Shown: in pieces, positions 18,101 to 25,905 of the stretch
Layout: each line of letters opens with the position of its first letter
Numbering within the stretch: position 1 is the stretch's first letter
NCBI RefSeq assembly: GCF_009192995.1
Contig: NZ_SDID01000009.1
Coordinates: 1-64,000 of the forward strand
Reading direction: 5' to 3'
Source of the DNA: Sulfurimonas indica
Lineage (GTDB): Bacteria > Campylobacterota > Campylobacteria > Campylobacterales > Sulfurimonadaceae
Length of the DNA stretch: 64,000 nt
The notes under the pieces: generated by a model
Seen by the model: only the letters and a program-made list of their open reading frames with translations
What the model was told of the DNA's origin: nothing
The model's database searches: none
Position numbers and translations under genes: made by a program

Positions 18101-19155
18101 TTTGTAGAATAAGCATTTGAAGAGTGTGCTCTTACTTTTAATGTTTGCCCGTTGGCAATTGTTCCTGCTTCTGTAACAAAGGGACCGTTATCAATCGAAT
18201 ACGAACCGTTCTCTATAGAGATAGCACCACTTTCTCCAATAATGCCATTTACTGTCACTGCATTTGATGTATAGTCTGTATCGGTATAGGCATCAAGTGC
18301 TGATGCAAAACTCATATTATGATCAAAAGAGAGCGTTCCATTGAGTACATCTTCTGCAGAAGGAGCTTCAGTCACGCCAATATCGGCCTCTTCAAGATTT
18401 ACTGCAACCTGTTGCAAATCAACATTTGTCACTTCTTCTTTTACCTCATCGAGAGCTGCAAGACCAGCGTCATCAACCTCACCATCTGACATATCATCAG
18501 CGAGTGTCTGCATAACCTGCTCAGGATTGCTTGTATTTAAAATTGCAGAAGATACAAGAAGAAGCTGTGTATTTGCTTGCGTATTTTGACTTGCATCGGT
18601 TGGATCCAAGTCATCAAGTGATACACCGGCATCGAGGTTAAGGTTAAAGAGCTCCTTAACACTTGTCTCTGCTTCTGTTTTTGCAGTGTTTATATCCGCA
18701 CCCGCTGCCATTTTTGCTATGATGCTTTTTGCAGCGATATTTGTCAGGACATTAATGTTTACACTTGCACTGCTACCTGCTGTAATGTTTGCAACGGCAG
18801 AGATACCATTTGCCTGAGGAAGTGTCATATATGTTCCTGTATTTTCATTCAGGTAGTCTCCATATATCACAAACTCTGTCGGACCGCTCCAGCCTAGCGA
18901 AGAGAAACTAAATGTCCCCTTCCCGTCTGTTGTGAGTGTTGTCTGATTTACATCTCTTGTCCCGTCACTGTTAAGTTTATACGCAACAACAGTAGAACCC
19001 TCTTTAAAAGGCCCTTTGCTCGAACTTCCCGAGCTACTTGTTGTTGAAGTGACTGAACCGCCGTCTCCACCGCCTCCACCACAGGCTGTAAGTCCTAAGA
19101 CGACAGCTGTAGTAAGAGAGAGCATAGAAGCTCTAAAAAAATGTATTTTCATCAT
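12172..19155 (-). CDS. Giant repeat-rich surface lipoprotein
   Basis: A 2327-residue exported lipoprotein. Residues 1-25 form a lipoprotein signal with lipobox L-T-A-C (Cys25), followed by a Gly and Ser/Thr linker. Residues ~47-280 form an N-terminal domain. About 285-770 hold Ig-like repeats of ~100 residues, each with [DP]-D-x-F-x-F then I-T-I-T-G-I and a Gly-Asn loop (units start near 378, 475, 577 and 677). About 772-1625 hold cadherin/VCBS-type domains with N-D-A-P-V linkers, D-x-D-x-D-D calcium-like motifs and G-T-D-x-F-x-Y. Residues ~1626-2327 form an unrecognised non-repeat region. It is probably a surface adhesin. It sits beside, but is not co-transcribed with, the type II secretion operon, so it is a plausible client. 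Start is ATG 19155 or 19152, after AGGGGA. Confidence 0.88.
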   Translation of the reverse strand: MMKIHFFRASMLSLTTAVVLGLTACGGGGGDGGSVTSTTSSSGSSSKGPFKEGSTVVAYKLNSDGTRDVNQTTLTTDGKGTFSFSSLGWSGPTEFVIYGDYLNENTGTYMTLPQANGISAVANITAGSSASVNINVLTNIAAKSIIAKMAAGADINTAKTEAETSVKELFNLNLDAGVSLDDLDPTDASQNTQANTQLLLVSSAILNTSNPEQVMQTLADDMSDGEVDDAGLAALDEVKEEVTNVDLQQVAVNLEEADIGVTEAPSAEDVLNGTLSFDHNMSFASALDAYTDTDYTSNAVTVNGIIGESGAISIENGSYSIDNGPFVTEAGTIANGQTLKVRAHSSNAYSTKVTANVIIGGGVIPYTVTTMSDPYVADTTPDAFDFGFKRDQAKFTNLKSDIITITGINQATPVSISGGDAKFSINGAAFTTNGNVNNNDTLQVQVTSGDVGTQTSVIVTVGDVNGTFNVFTIPLDTTPDAFTFTDVVDVNKTATPTVDSNTITITGINTDVPISVDGGEMNVNGVGFTTTATTINPNDTLVLRAVPSDDYETTATVTVTVGNVIGTFNVTTMSDPFVADTTPNEFSFTTLLNQPIDTNVEANITVSGINSPTPVSITNGSYVVNGGSQDANVSNGDVITVTQHTATSFDTETVTTLTIGGVSGTFKTKTLQEDKIPDDFSFDANLSVPAGSEVISNSITITGITTGTTLPISVENGYYDINGTGYTDVAGSVSLGDVVTLKQTAASTQGTSKSTTLTVGSTIRSFTTKTVVNAPAIAGTPATTVAEDSSYIFEPTLGADSGEVETWSITNKPSWAIFNTLNGRLEGTPHNADVGTYTDINITATNAQGSSSIVIASLEVTNTNDAPVAEDINASTNEDIAVDINITSSVTDVDVGDTYSITALSTPSFGSVTNSGNIITYTPALNAFGTDSFTYTVADANGSTATATVHVTVVPVDDPTIISGTSTIAISEDTTTLISQSLTVTDVDANATLVPQTDVNATYGKFNVNSDGSWSYLLDSTLPAVQALSQDEQVNDILHVSTTDGEASVDLNVTIIGANDAPVVPVPTTIGTIKKGSDLNITLTATDVDNGAILTLLSATATDGTNSANVTITDAANGLITFNAAEAGTYILSYTFSDEYNATVDGTHTVLVTLSDAPVATADTVTIPEDTNATIDVLANDTDDNNAIASVEIVSEATNGVTVVETNNSVTYRPNPNFNGTDYFTYKVTDEDGGFDEANVTVTITAVNDAPAAVDDVNTTQEDTNITFNVVANDSDADGDDFNITAVSQGENGSVTFDVASGTVTYSPDANFNGVDTFAYTISDGTLEDNATVTITVTPVNDRPVFDVALADITVDEDSNISLVDINVSDPDDDNLTLTAYSETPNIATATIENGKLKITLVPNAYGTATIDVNVSDGTVAELDDLILTVNPVNDAPTVTDKTFSTLLDTSITLYESDLMSENSDVDNNISELYISQCDTNTTAGVSINYSTDAGLTYTPNSGFSGTDTFECLVSDGNLSTAETISIVVSGNHAPTIQAPVTLTMTVGETLSGQIVANDVDENDTLTFELDYDNSDLVYLQGSSLNADGTYTITASAVGEGTLAIIVTDDGDPARSASTTVDITVVYPKNISDAYNIWSDIDQSAYDAYTSLVMPKDIKLYGMDGVNTDYNATTGTNTATLGAWYLEFMSDGTFSDSESNGTWSETNNIVTVNMGGADVAEAKMLDLSMSSSDIASELPTIAALHMPADAVVYKVALHMLQEEYDLWEPARIWIDGNEVTFASLSDMIDNGAMGPVDFNKYNSNRMLMFSADSNLAAGSGTVVEVDMTDAYQNGGEPTIINPNAGSWSTATPYVDNADNNITMVMVTLNAGVDGYGAHTILVDSGAVLDDGTSTLVMKGEYRPAGYSIEYYFNDIAMAVIQNAFSPVKFNDYENGFIDANLTELNTTTFNALDGLNVDLVAASPVYDTEGWISPEGNLSFKAEAYGFDGSGGATSTLYTNGISEGSEPLTYVTDTDTNTTTISIDTAVGTLDVVAMKVLEEVNATALSSMMNGLVLPSDAVGYKIAYLDLVDADPYFQEVAIIGSLDGTVESNITSLDSFITTAQPQNDKAFMDIFGKNVVLAFADGSTASSSDGNLTAINLDDNTTSYGGTWKIESLLDENDNAIDVLVITPVDPAAEQKVCFALIDGIVMAGELGQKAGTGGISYMLGKKAYDTVEANFLNQMLLPFSYPELAGRTFSVTDDTGAEVMQLTFGDYYNNFLGIAYPDGSGDDTTYSIIDGDIMLNNGGSIIRTANGGESFSVLYNDYLTGNSSSYNVRLVPEIPAP

Positions 19156-19391
19156 TTTCCCCTTTTTTAAATTAATCTACACTAATAATAACTCTTTCAT
19201 ATCTTTTTATATCTTAATTTTCAAAAAGTAATGTATTTTTGTTAGATATAAATAAGAATGTGATAATTTGTAACACTAATAAAATTTAACATTGTTGTAA
19301 ATTGTTAATAATTTTTCCGAAATAAAATTACATCTGTTGCTTAAATAGAATTAGTTACATGAAAAAAAGAGGCAGAGAATAAAAAAATGAA
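19156..19391. other. AT-rich leader of the giant gene
   Basis: About 235 bases of very AT-rich sequence between the giant gene and the SRP RNA gene. I see no coding frame. It must carry the promoter and a possibly long leader of the lipoprotein gene, and the 3' T-tract of the RNA gene (about 19380-19392). No single -10 box stands out. Confidence 0.4.
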
Positions 19392-19498
19392 GGTGCCCCT
19401 CTCCAGATGGCTGCGGCACATGAATGTTTAAGGTGTGCTGCTGTATTCCTACCCTGACACATTGTCTCAAACACCCATTGCACAGGTCTAAAGAGAAG
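19392..19498 (-). ncRNA. ffs: Signal recognition particle RNA (4.5S-like)
   Basis: On the minus strand, positions ~19470 to 19445 read GTCAGGGTAGGAATACAGC followed by AGC. This fits the conserved SRP RNA apical hairpin (G-T-C-A-G-G-n3-G-G-A-A-n3-A-G-C-A-G-C), closed by GTGT/ACAC and flanked by AATGT/ACATT pairing. The gene is about 100 nt, the short bacterial form without an Alu domain. A TATAAT box lies just upstream (19506-19511 on the plus strand) and a CACC-then-T7 run ends it. It pairs with Ffh in membrane-protein targeting. Ends are accurate to a few bases. Confidence 0.85.
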
Positions 19499-19505
19499 CG
19501 ACGAA

Positions 19506-19511
19506 ATTATA
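19506..19511 (-). promoter_or_regulatory. -10 box of the SRP RNA gene
   Basis: TGT-TATAAT on the minus strand, about 7 nt before the predicted RNA 5' end near 19498. It shares a 50-nt divergent region with the promoter of the 19546 gene. Confidence 0.6.
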
Positions 19512-19532
19512 ACAGCTTTTTCTTAAAAATGG

Positions 19533-19538
19533 TATAAT
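19533..19538 (+). promoter_or_regulatory. Extended -10 box 7 nt before the 19546 ATG (leaderless)
   Basis: TGG-TATAAT, an extended -10 box, ends 7 nt before the ATG with no Shine-Dalgarno between. Transcription would begin at or next to the start codon. It drives the peptidoglycan-recycling operon. Confidence 0.6.
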
Positions 19539-19545
19539 CTTCTTC

Positions 19546-20085
19546 ATGACTTACATAGTAACTGCCTTAAAACCTGAAGCTCAAGCCTTTGTAGATTACT
19601 ACAAGCTTACAAAATCCAAACTAGACAGCTATACACTCTTCTCAAATGAACAGATAAAACTTATCATCTCCGGGATAGGTGTAGAAAATGCCCGGCTTGC
19701 CACACAAACACTTATCAACCATTTTGACATTAGCAATGAAGATATATATATGAATGCTGGTATATGTGCAGCTTCACACAACTATAAAATTGGTACTCTC
19801 ATAGAGTGTGGTGCTATTTTATATGAAGGTATTGAATATATCTTTGATACACAAAAACCTCCTATAAACTGTGTGACCAAAGAGATATCCTGCCCCGTAT
19901 ATGATAGAGTTGATATGGAAAGTTACGGTTTTTATGATGCCGTCATTCACAATCCTGCCATCAAAAAGTTTCATATCTTTAAAGTTGTCAGTGACCACTT
20001 CGAGCCGCAAAAGGTGACAAAAGAGCAGGCAAAATCACTTCTTTTTAATCAAATTGATGCTATAAATAAACTTATAAACAGTTAG
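19546..20085 (+). CDS. Nucleoside phosphorylase-like protein
   Basis: A 179-residue protein that starts M-T-Y-I-V-T-A-L-K-P-E-A-Q-A-F and continues I-I-S-G-I-G-V-E-N-A and N-A-G-I-C-A-A, the pattern of MTA/SAH nucleosidases and related purine phosphorylases. It is shorter than the usual 230 residues, and the C-terminal acidic active-site region (S-D) is only loosely matched (K-V-V-S-D-H-F). It is the first gene of the recycling operon, 7 nt before the NagZ-like gene, so it may cleave a nucleoside or a related sugar linkage. The substrate cannot be told from sequence. Confidence 0.7.
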   Translation: MTYIVTALKPEAQAFVDYYKLTKSKLDSYTLFSNEQIKLIISGIGVENARLATQTLINHFDISNEDIYMNAGICAASHNYKIGTLIECGAILYEGIEYIFDTQKPPINCVTKEISCPVYDRVDMESYGFYDAVIHNPAIKKFHIFKVVSDHFEPQKVTKEQAKSLLFNQIDAINKLINS

Positions 20086-20092
20086 GATTTTT

Positions 20093-21775
20093 ATGAAACT
20101 TGTACTTCTTTTTTTACTTTTTTTAAACTTTGCTCACGCAACGCTGTCAGATGATACAACTCTACAGAAGATGATAGGACAAATGCTTATTATAGGGTTT
20201 GATACAGCTACTGTAGATAAAGACTCCCAAATTATAAAAGATATACAAAAGTATGATTTAGGTGGTGTGATTTTATTTGACAGAGACTTTCACAAAAGAG
20301 AAAAAACAAAAAACATCAAGTCACCCGAACAACTCCAAAACCTCACACAAGTACTTCAAAGCTACTCAGAGAAGCCTCTTTTTATAGCCATAGACCAAGA
20401 AGGCGGACGTGTAGCACGACTCAAACCTGCGTATGGATTTGTAGAGATTCCTTCTGCAAAAGCAGTCGCTTCTCATGATGAGCAACTCATAAAGATGCTT
20501 TATAACAAAGAGGCAAAAATGCTTCAAAACGTTGGAATAAATATAAACTTTGCTCCTGTTTTGGACTTGGCAATCGAGCCACGTAACCAAGTTATCTATC
20601 AACTTGAACGCTCTTATGGAGCTGATCCAAAAACAGTAGCCAAAGTAGCCTCCCTACTCATTGGTGCACAAACAAAACATAATATTATCTCGGTTGCCAA
20701 ACACTTTCCTGGACACGGTTCTTCACTGACAGACTCTCACAAAGGCTTTGTCGATATCACAAATACCTGGAGTACAAAAGAACTAGAGCCGTACAAGATA
20801 CTCCTGCGTGAGGGAAAACTAAATGCCATAATGACAGCTCACGTCTTTAATAAACATCTTGATACCAAATACCCAGCAACCCTTTCACGCAAGATAAACC
20901 AAAAACTTCTACGTGAACAACTTGGCTTTAGAGGTGTCATTATCAGTGATGATATGCAGATGAAAGCCATCAGCAAGCACTACTCACTCAAAGAGGCTCT
21001 CACCCTTGCCATCAATGCAGGTGTAGATATCCTGCTTTTTGGCAATCAGCTCTCGCATAACTCAACACAAGAGATAGTTGATACCATCCTAGAGCAGGTA
21101 AAAGCAGGGAAAATTCCTCTCTCACGCATCAAAGAGGCAAATGGTCGCATCGCAAATCTACACACAAAACAAAGCATCATTCAAAAACCCATCATCTTTG
21201 AAGATGAACGAAAGGCAATGACAAAGGCCTATATCAAAAAACATTACGGCATTAATGCAAAAGATATAAGCATCACACCAAAAGTCATTGTATTACATTG
21301 GACAGCAGTAATGGATCTAGAAGATAGTTTCAAACGACTCTATCCACAAAAACTCCTAACTGACAGAAAAGAGATAGCAGCTGCCTCAGCTCTAAATGTC
21401 TCAGCCCACTACCTCATCGACCGTGACGGTACTATCTATCAGTTGATGCCAGACAACTGGATGGCACGCCATGTGATAGGACTGAACTACTCAAGTATAG
21501 GTATAGAGAATGTCGGCGGAGAAGATAATAAAAAAGAGGACTTGACACCTGCTCAAGTTCAAGCAAATATTGCTCTTGTTAAATACCTTAAAGCGAAATA
21601 CCCAAGTATTGCATATCTTATAGGACATCACGAATATAGAAAAATGGAAAACTCTCCACTTTGGCTTGAACAAGATAGAGGGTACAGAACAAAAAAAGCA
21701 GACCCCGGAGTCAAATTTATGCAAGCCGTGCGTCAAGGCGTAAAAGAGCTAAAACTTAAGAGTGCCGATGAGTAG
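20093..21775 (+). CDS. Exported NagZ-like N-acetylhexosaminidase fused to an N-acetylmuramoyl-L-alanine amidase
   Basis: 560 residues in two enzymes. Residues 1-~17 are a signal peptide (hydrophobic, ending A-H-A). Residues ~20-370 form a GH3 NagZ domain: D-Q-E-G-G-R-V-x-R, K-H-F-P-G-H-G near 202 and the catalytic Asp in I-S-D-D-M near 285. NagZ removes GlcNAc from muropeptides. Residues ~385-560 form an amidase_2 (AmpD/PGRP) domain: zinc ligand in L-H-W-T-A near 401, A-H-Y-L-I, G-H-H-E-Y and A-D-P-G near 537; it splits the peptide from MurNAc. E. coli NagZ and AmpD are separate and cytoplasmic, so both steps here probably occur in the periplasm. The downstream symporter gene overlaps its stop. 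Confidence 0.9.
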   Translation: MKLVLLFLLFLNFAHATLSDDTTLQKMIGQMLIIGFDTATVDKDSQIIKDIQKYDLGGVILFDRDFHKREKTKNIKSPEQLQNLTQVLQSYSEKPLFIAIDQEGGRVARLKPAYGFVEIPSAKAVASHDEQLIKMLYNKEAKMLQNVGININFAPVLDLAIEPRNQVIYQLERSYGADPKTVAKVASLLIGAQTKHNIISVAKHFPGHGSSLTDSHKGFVDITNTWSTKELEPYKILLREGKLNAIMTAHVFNKHLDTKYPATLSRKINQKLLREQLGFRGVIISDDMQMKAISKHYSLKEALTLAINAGVDILLFGNQLSHNSTQEIVDTILEQVKAGKIPLSRIKEANGRIANLHTKQSIIQKPIIFEDERKAMTKAYIKKHYGINAKDISITPKVIVLHWTAVMDLEDSFKRLYPQKLLTDRKEIAAASALNVSAHYLIDRDGTIYQLMPDNWMARHVIGLNYSSIGIENVGGEDNKKEDLTPAQVQANIALVKYLKAKYPSIAYLIGHHEYRKMENSPLWLEQDRGYRTKKADPGVKFMQAVRQGVKELKLKSADE

Positions 21776-23240
21776 TACATTTGGAGGAGTGGACTGGCTT
21801 GTCTTTTTCAGCTACTTTGCCATCTTGGCAATAAGTTCGTATTTCTTTAGCAGATTTAAGATAAAAAACGCACGGGACTACTTTGTAGCATCCAACTCTA
21901 TGCCGCTGCTTGGTGTTGCCATCTCCATCGTTGCGACCAGCCAATCAGCAGCCACCTTTTTAGGTGTTCCGGAGTTCTCTTACGCCCATGATTTCACCTT
22001 CATCGGCTTTTATTTCTCCACACTCTTAGCTGTCTTTTTCATAGCAAAGTTTCTTATCCAAAAGTTTTATGCAATGGGAGCAGTCACGGTTTATGAACTT
22101 TTAGAGAAGCGTTACGGCGAACAGGCAAAGAAACAAGCGGGTATGATGTTTTTGCTTGGCCGTATCCTTGCCAGTGGAGCACGTCTTTACATCGGAGCCC
22201 TAGCAGTGAGTATGATTCTCTTTTTAGATATCAGCTTTTGGCATATGCTTGTCTCTATTCTTATTCTTATCACAGGAGCACTGCTTTATGCCTACTTTGG
22301 AGGAATAAAGTCCATCATCTACAGCGATATCATTCAAGCTGTCACCTATGTTGGAGCAGGCATTTTGGTAGCATGGTATCTCTACACCTCTTTAGGTGAT
22401 GTAAATATTATAGAGTCTCTGCGTGAGCATGGCAAACTTAACTTTTTTGACACCTCTTTTGATGGAAAATTCAGTATCCCTGCCTTGCTTGGCGGATGGT
22501 TGCTTTTAAACATTGCCGCTTTTGGACTTGATCAGGATATGGCACAACGTGTTCTTAGCTGCAAAAACAAAGAGGATGCTACAAAGTCACTTCTTCTTTC
22601 CATCATTATCACTATCCCCATAGTCCTACTTTTTTTAGGCATTGGAGCACTACTCTATCTACACTATCAGAATATGCCGCTCACTCAGAGCTTTCAAGGT
22701 GAAAGTATCACTATCTTTATGTACTACATCTTAAATGAGATACCAGAAGGTCTGCGCGGACTTGTTACCGTTGGAGCCATTGCTGCAGCACTCTCAAGCA
22801 CCAACTCGGTTCTTGGTGCCATGGCAAGTGTAGCAGTTGAAGATATCTACAAACCATGGAGACTTAAAAATGTACCTAACACCAATGAAGCACACTTCCT
22901 AAAAGCCTCACGCAATGCCGTACTCTTTTTTGCAGCTGTTTTAACACTGATGGCAGTTGTGAGTTACTTTTGGCAGCGCGAGAGCGAACTCTCTCTTATC
23001 GGTTTTGCATTAGGAGTCATGAGCTTTGCCTATGCAGGGCTTTTGGGAGTCTATTTTGCTGCTATCTTTACAAACAGGGGCAGTTCAAAAACAGTACTAC
23101 CCGCTCTACTTGGCGGCTTTTTTACGATTTTAGCACTACAACCCTATATCTTTGGTATCCATATAGGTTTTGCCTGGCAGTTGGTTATAGGAACTGCTAT
23201 TTCTTTTGTCATAATGTTAGGAGGAAAAAAGTATGTGTGA
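21768..23240 (+). CDS. Sodium:solute symporter (SSS family), candidate amino-sugar importer
   Basis: About 490 residues with roughly 13 membrane helices. The family signature is present (A-Y-F-G-G-I-K-S-I-I-Y-S-D near 180, the G-L-x-G-x-x-x-x-x-x-x-A-A-x-L-S-S-T-N-S region near 335). A GTG at 21762 is possible, but the ATG at 21768 overlaps the upstream stop (ATGAGTAG) and is preferred. The SSS family carries sugars, amino acids and sialic acid. It sits between the periplasmic NagZ-amidase and AnmK, so I infer it imports 1,6-anhydro-MurNAc or a related sugar. That substrate is not shown by sequence. Confidence 0.85.
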   Translation: MSSTFGGVDWLVFFSYFAILAISSYFFSRFKIKNARDYFVASNSMPLLGVAISIVATSQSAATFLGVPEFSYAHDFTFIGFYFSTLLAVFFIAKFLIQKFYAMGAVTVYELLEKRYGEQAKKQAGMMFLLGRILASGARLYIGALAVSMILFLDISFWHMLVSILILITGALLYAYFGGIKSIIYSDIIQAVTYVGAGILVAWYLYTSLGDVNIIESLREHGKLNFFDTSFDGKFSIPALLGGWLLLNIAAFGLDQDMAQRVLSCKNKEDATKSLLLSIIITIPIVLLFLGIGALLYLHYQNMPLTQSFQGESITIFMYYILNEIPEGLRGLVTVGAIAAALSSTNSVLGAMASVAVEDIYKPWRLKNVPNTNEAHFLKASRNAVLFFAAVLTLMAVVSYFWQRESELSLIGFALGVMSFAYAGLLGVYFAAIFTNRGSSKTVLPALLGGFFTILALQPYIFGIHIGFAWQLVIGTAISFVIMLGGKKYV

Positions 23241-24315
23241 GTATTACATTGGCGTCATGAGCGGCACAAGTTTGGATGGAGTGGATGTAGCACTTTGTGG
23301 AATAGATACTCATACCTGCAAGCTCATTGAAGCTTATGAACACCCTTTTCCAAAAGCGTTAAAAAAAGAGATTCTTCACACCATTGCAAACGATACATCT
23401 CTCAAACAGCTCGGCGAACTAGATGTCAAACTTGGAGAGCTTTTTGCTGAAGCTATCAATGCCCTCTTACAAAATTCCGCTATCTCACGCAAAGAGATTT
23501 GTGCCATCGGGCTACATGGGCAGACACTTTGGCATGAACCAATATCGACATACCCTTTTTCAATGCAACTTGGCAATGCCAACGTTGTTGTCGCACAGAC
23601 AGACATTTCAACAGTTGCAGACTTTCGTGGAGCTGATATTGCCAATGGTGGAGAGGGCGCTCCTTTTGCTCCTGCTTTTCATAGGGAGATTTTTGCTCGT
23701 GATGATAAAAATATTGCCGTTGTCAACATCGGCGGTATGGCAAATATCACTTACCTTGGTAAAGAATTTTTGGGCTGGGACACAGGCTGTGGTAATGTTT
23801 TAATGGACAGTTTTATACAGAAAATAGAAAAAAAGCCCTATGACAGAGATGGTGCATTTGCAAAAAGTGGCAGGCTCAATATGGATCTGCTTCAAAAGAT
23901 GTTAAAAGATAGTTACTTTGCAAAAGAGCCTCCAAAAAGCACAGGACGTGAATACTTTAATCTTGAGTGGCTGGAGAAGTATCTCAAAAATTTTGTAACT
24001 GTTTCTGATGCTGATATTCAAAGAACACTGCTTGAACTTACAGCCTCATCCATTGCAAATGCAATCAACAGACTCCAATCTGATGAGCTTATCCTCTGTG
24101 GAGGCGGTGCAAAGAACAGCTTCTTAGTTGAGCGGCTTAAAAAGCTGTGTCGCTGTGAAGTTAGAAAAAGTGATGACTATGGCATGAACAGTGACTTTTT
24201 AGAAGCAATGCTCTTTGCATGGCTTGCCTATAAACGCTTACATAATGAAAAAGTCCCTCTTTCATCAATTACAGGGGCAAAAAAAGATTCCCTTTTAGGA
24301 GCCATCTATGGATAA
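23233..24315 (+). CDS. anmK: Anhydro-N-acetylmuramic acid kinase
   Basis: A 360-residue AnmK. It begins with the signature I-G-V-M-S-G-T-S-L-D-G-V-D-V-A-L and has L-H-G-Q-T-x-W-H, the catalytic Asp in D-F-R-G-A-D-I-A-N-G-G-E-G-A-P, N-I-G-G-x-A-N and L-C-G-G-G-A-K-N. It opens the 1,6-anhydro ring of anhydro-MurNAc with ATP to make MurNAc-6-phosphate in the cytoplasm. The length is typical. It overlaps the symporter stop and the kinase start by 8 nt each, so translation is coupled. Confidence 0.95.
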   Translation: MCEYYIGVMSGTSLDGVDVALCGIDTHTCKLIEAYEHPFPKALKKEILHTIANDTSLKQLGELDVKLGELFAEAINALLQNSAISRKEICAIGLHGQTLWHEPISTYPFSMQLGNANVVVAQTDISTVADFRGADIANGGEGAPFAPAFHREIFARDDKNIAVVNIGGMANITYLGKEFLGWDTGCGNVLMDSFIQKIEKKPYDRDGAFAKSGRLNMDLLQKMLKDSYFAKEPPKSTGREYFNLEWLEKYLKNFVTVSDADIQRTLLELTASSIANAINRLQSDELILCGGGAKNSFLVERLKKLCRCEVRKSDDYGMNSDFLEAMLFAWLAYKRLHNEKVPLSSITGAKKDSLLGAIYG

Positions 24316-25249
24316 GATAAAAACATGGTTGCAAACAACACAATATGCAAATTATTCTCTGACTATAGCCTCAGCAGATGCAAGTTTTAGAAAATACTAC
24401 CGTCTCACGCAAGCAGATAAGAGCTATCTTTTGATGGACTCTTCTCTTGAGAAAGAGTCTCTTGCACCTTTTTTAGATGTTACGAAAAGGCTCTCACAAG
24501 CTGGGGTTAATGTACCAAAAGTATATGAGCAAAACCTTGAATCAGGGTATCTAATTATTGAAGATTTTGGCAATATGCACCTACTTCAAAGTCTCACACA
24601 ACAAAACTTTAAAGAGCTCTATAAAAAAGCAATAGATGAGATATTCAAGATGCAAAGAGCCGATGCAAATAGTCTGCCTCTTTATGATAAAACCTTTTTA
24701 CATTTTGAGATGGATCTGATGCAGGAGTGGTACTTGGAGAAAAAACTGGGGCACTCTCTCACGCAAAAAGAAGTACATACTCTAAATAAGGCACTTGATA
24801 GCATCAGCGATGTAGTACTCAGACAACCACAGAATATCTTTGTTCATCGAGACTATCACTCACGTAATATTATGCTGCGTGAGGATGGAAGTCTTGGTAT
24901 CATCGACTATCAAGATGCTATGAATGGTGCACTTACCTATGACCTTGTCTCACTGCTAAAAGATTGCTATATCAGCTTTGACAGAGAGTCAATACTACAA
25001 CTTGTTCTTTACTTTCGAGATAGAACATCTCCACAGACAAGTGATGCTGAGTTTATAAAGTGGTTTGATTTTATGGGAATGCAGCGTCATATCAAAGTTC
25101 TTGGCATCTTCTCCCGTCTCCACCTGCGTGACGGTAAGGATGGATACCTTAAAGATATTCCACTCACCCTACACTACACACTCGATGCCGCACAAAGATA
25201 TGATGAGACAAAAGAGCTCTCAAAACTGCTCAAAAGGCTGACACGATGA
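24308..25249 (+). CDS. amgK: AmgK-like N-acetylmuramate 1-kinase
   Basis: A 313-residue aminoglycoside-phosphotransferase-family kinase. It has the catalytic loop V-H-R-D-Y-H-S-R-N-I-M near residue 178, the metal motif I-I-D-Y-Q-D-A, and the S-A-D-A-S-F-R-K-Y-Y-R start typical of AmgK. AmgK phosphorylates MurNAc at C1. Its pairing with murU is the salvage route known from Pseudomonas. It overlaps both neighbours (8 nt and 4 nt). In that route a phosphatase (MupP) must first remove the 6-phosphate; I see no such gene in the window. Confidence 0.88.
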   Translation: MDKIKTWLQTTQYANYSLTIASADASFRKYYRLTQADKSYLLMDSSLEKESLAPFLDVTKRLSQAGVNVPKVYEQNLESGYLIIEDFGNMHLLQSLTQQNFKELYKKAIDEIFKMQRADANSLPLYDKTFLHFEMDLMQEWYLEKKLGHSLTQKEVHTLNKALDSISDVVLRQPQNIFVHRDYHSRNIMLREDGSLGIIDYQDAMNGALTYDLVSLLKDCYISFDRESILQLVLYFRDRTSPQTSDAEFIKWFDFMGMQRHIKVLGIFSRLHLRDGKDGYLKDIPLTLHYTLDAAQRYDETKELSKLLKRLTR

Positions 25250-25905
25250 AAGCAATGATACTAGCAGCCGGTCGCGGTGAGCGAATGCGTCCACTGACAG
25301 ATATGATTCCAAAACCGCTTCTGCCTGTCGGTGGTACTCCACTTATTGAGTGGCATATTAAAAATCTGGCAAAAAACGGTTTTAAAGAGATTGTTATCAA
25401 TATTGCTCATTTGGGGCATCTTATCCCAAAAACCTTAGGCGATGGCTCACGCTGGGGAGTTCAGATCTACTACTCTGATGAGCAGGAGAGTGGAGCTTTG
25501 GAGTCTCTTGGTGGAATTCTAAAAGCTTTGGATATTTTAGGCAATGAGCCTTTTTTAGTTGTCAATGGTGACATATATTGTGATTATTCATTCAATCCGA
25601 ACTTTGATTTAAAAGAAAAACTTGCCCACCTCATCTTAGTTCCCAATCCCTCGCATAACAAAGAGGGAGATTTTGGCTTAGAGGACTCTTTGATTTTGAA
25701 TAAAAGTGATGAACTGTATACTTTTTCAGGTATAGGATACTATAATCCAAAAATATTTCAAGACATCAGAGCCTCAAAAGCCCCTCTGGCACCTCTTTTG
25801 CGTGAGATAGCAGAGCAAAAAGAACTCTCCGGAGAGCTTTATGAAGGTCTGTGGTATGATATCGGAACACCTGAGAGATTAAAAGAGATAAATGAAAATT
25901 TTTAG
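25246..25905 (+). CDS. murU: N-acetylmuramate-1-phosphate uridylyltransferase
   Basis: A 219-residue nucleotidyltransferase with I-L-A-A-G-R-G-E-R-M-R-P-L-T-D, I-P-K-P-L-L-P-V, V-N-G-D-I-Y for metal binding, and the ending W-Y-D-I-G-T-P-E-R-L. This short form is MurU rather than a full GlmU. It converts MurNAc-1-P and UTP to UDP-MurNAc, bypassing MurA/MurB. The amgK and murU frames overlap by ATGA. Confidence 0.93.
   Translation: MKAMILAAGRGERMRPLTDMIPKPLLPVGGTPLIEWHIKNLAKNGFKEIVINIAHLGHLIPKTLGDGSRWGVQIYYSDEQESGALESLGGILKALDILGNEPFLVVNGDIYCDYSFNPNFDLKEKLAHLILVPNPSHNKEGDFGLEDSLILNKSDELYTFSGIGYYNPKIFQDIRASKAPLAPLLREIAEQKELSGELYEGLWYDIGTPERLKEINENF

Noticed and set aside
12172-19155. Many plus-strand open frames of 60-160 codons inside the giant gene
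   Set aside because: They are antisense shadows of Thr/Val/Asp-rich repeats, lack ribosome sites, and give low-complexity peptides.
12172-19155. Possible CRISPR or short DNA repeats
   Set aside because: Similarities follow protein repeats with changing codons and ~300-bp periods; no short identical repeats with unique spacers were seen anywhere in the window.
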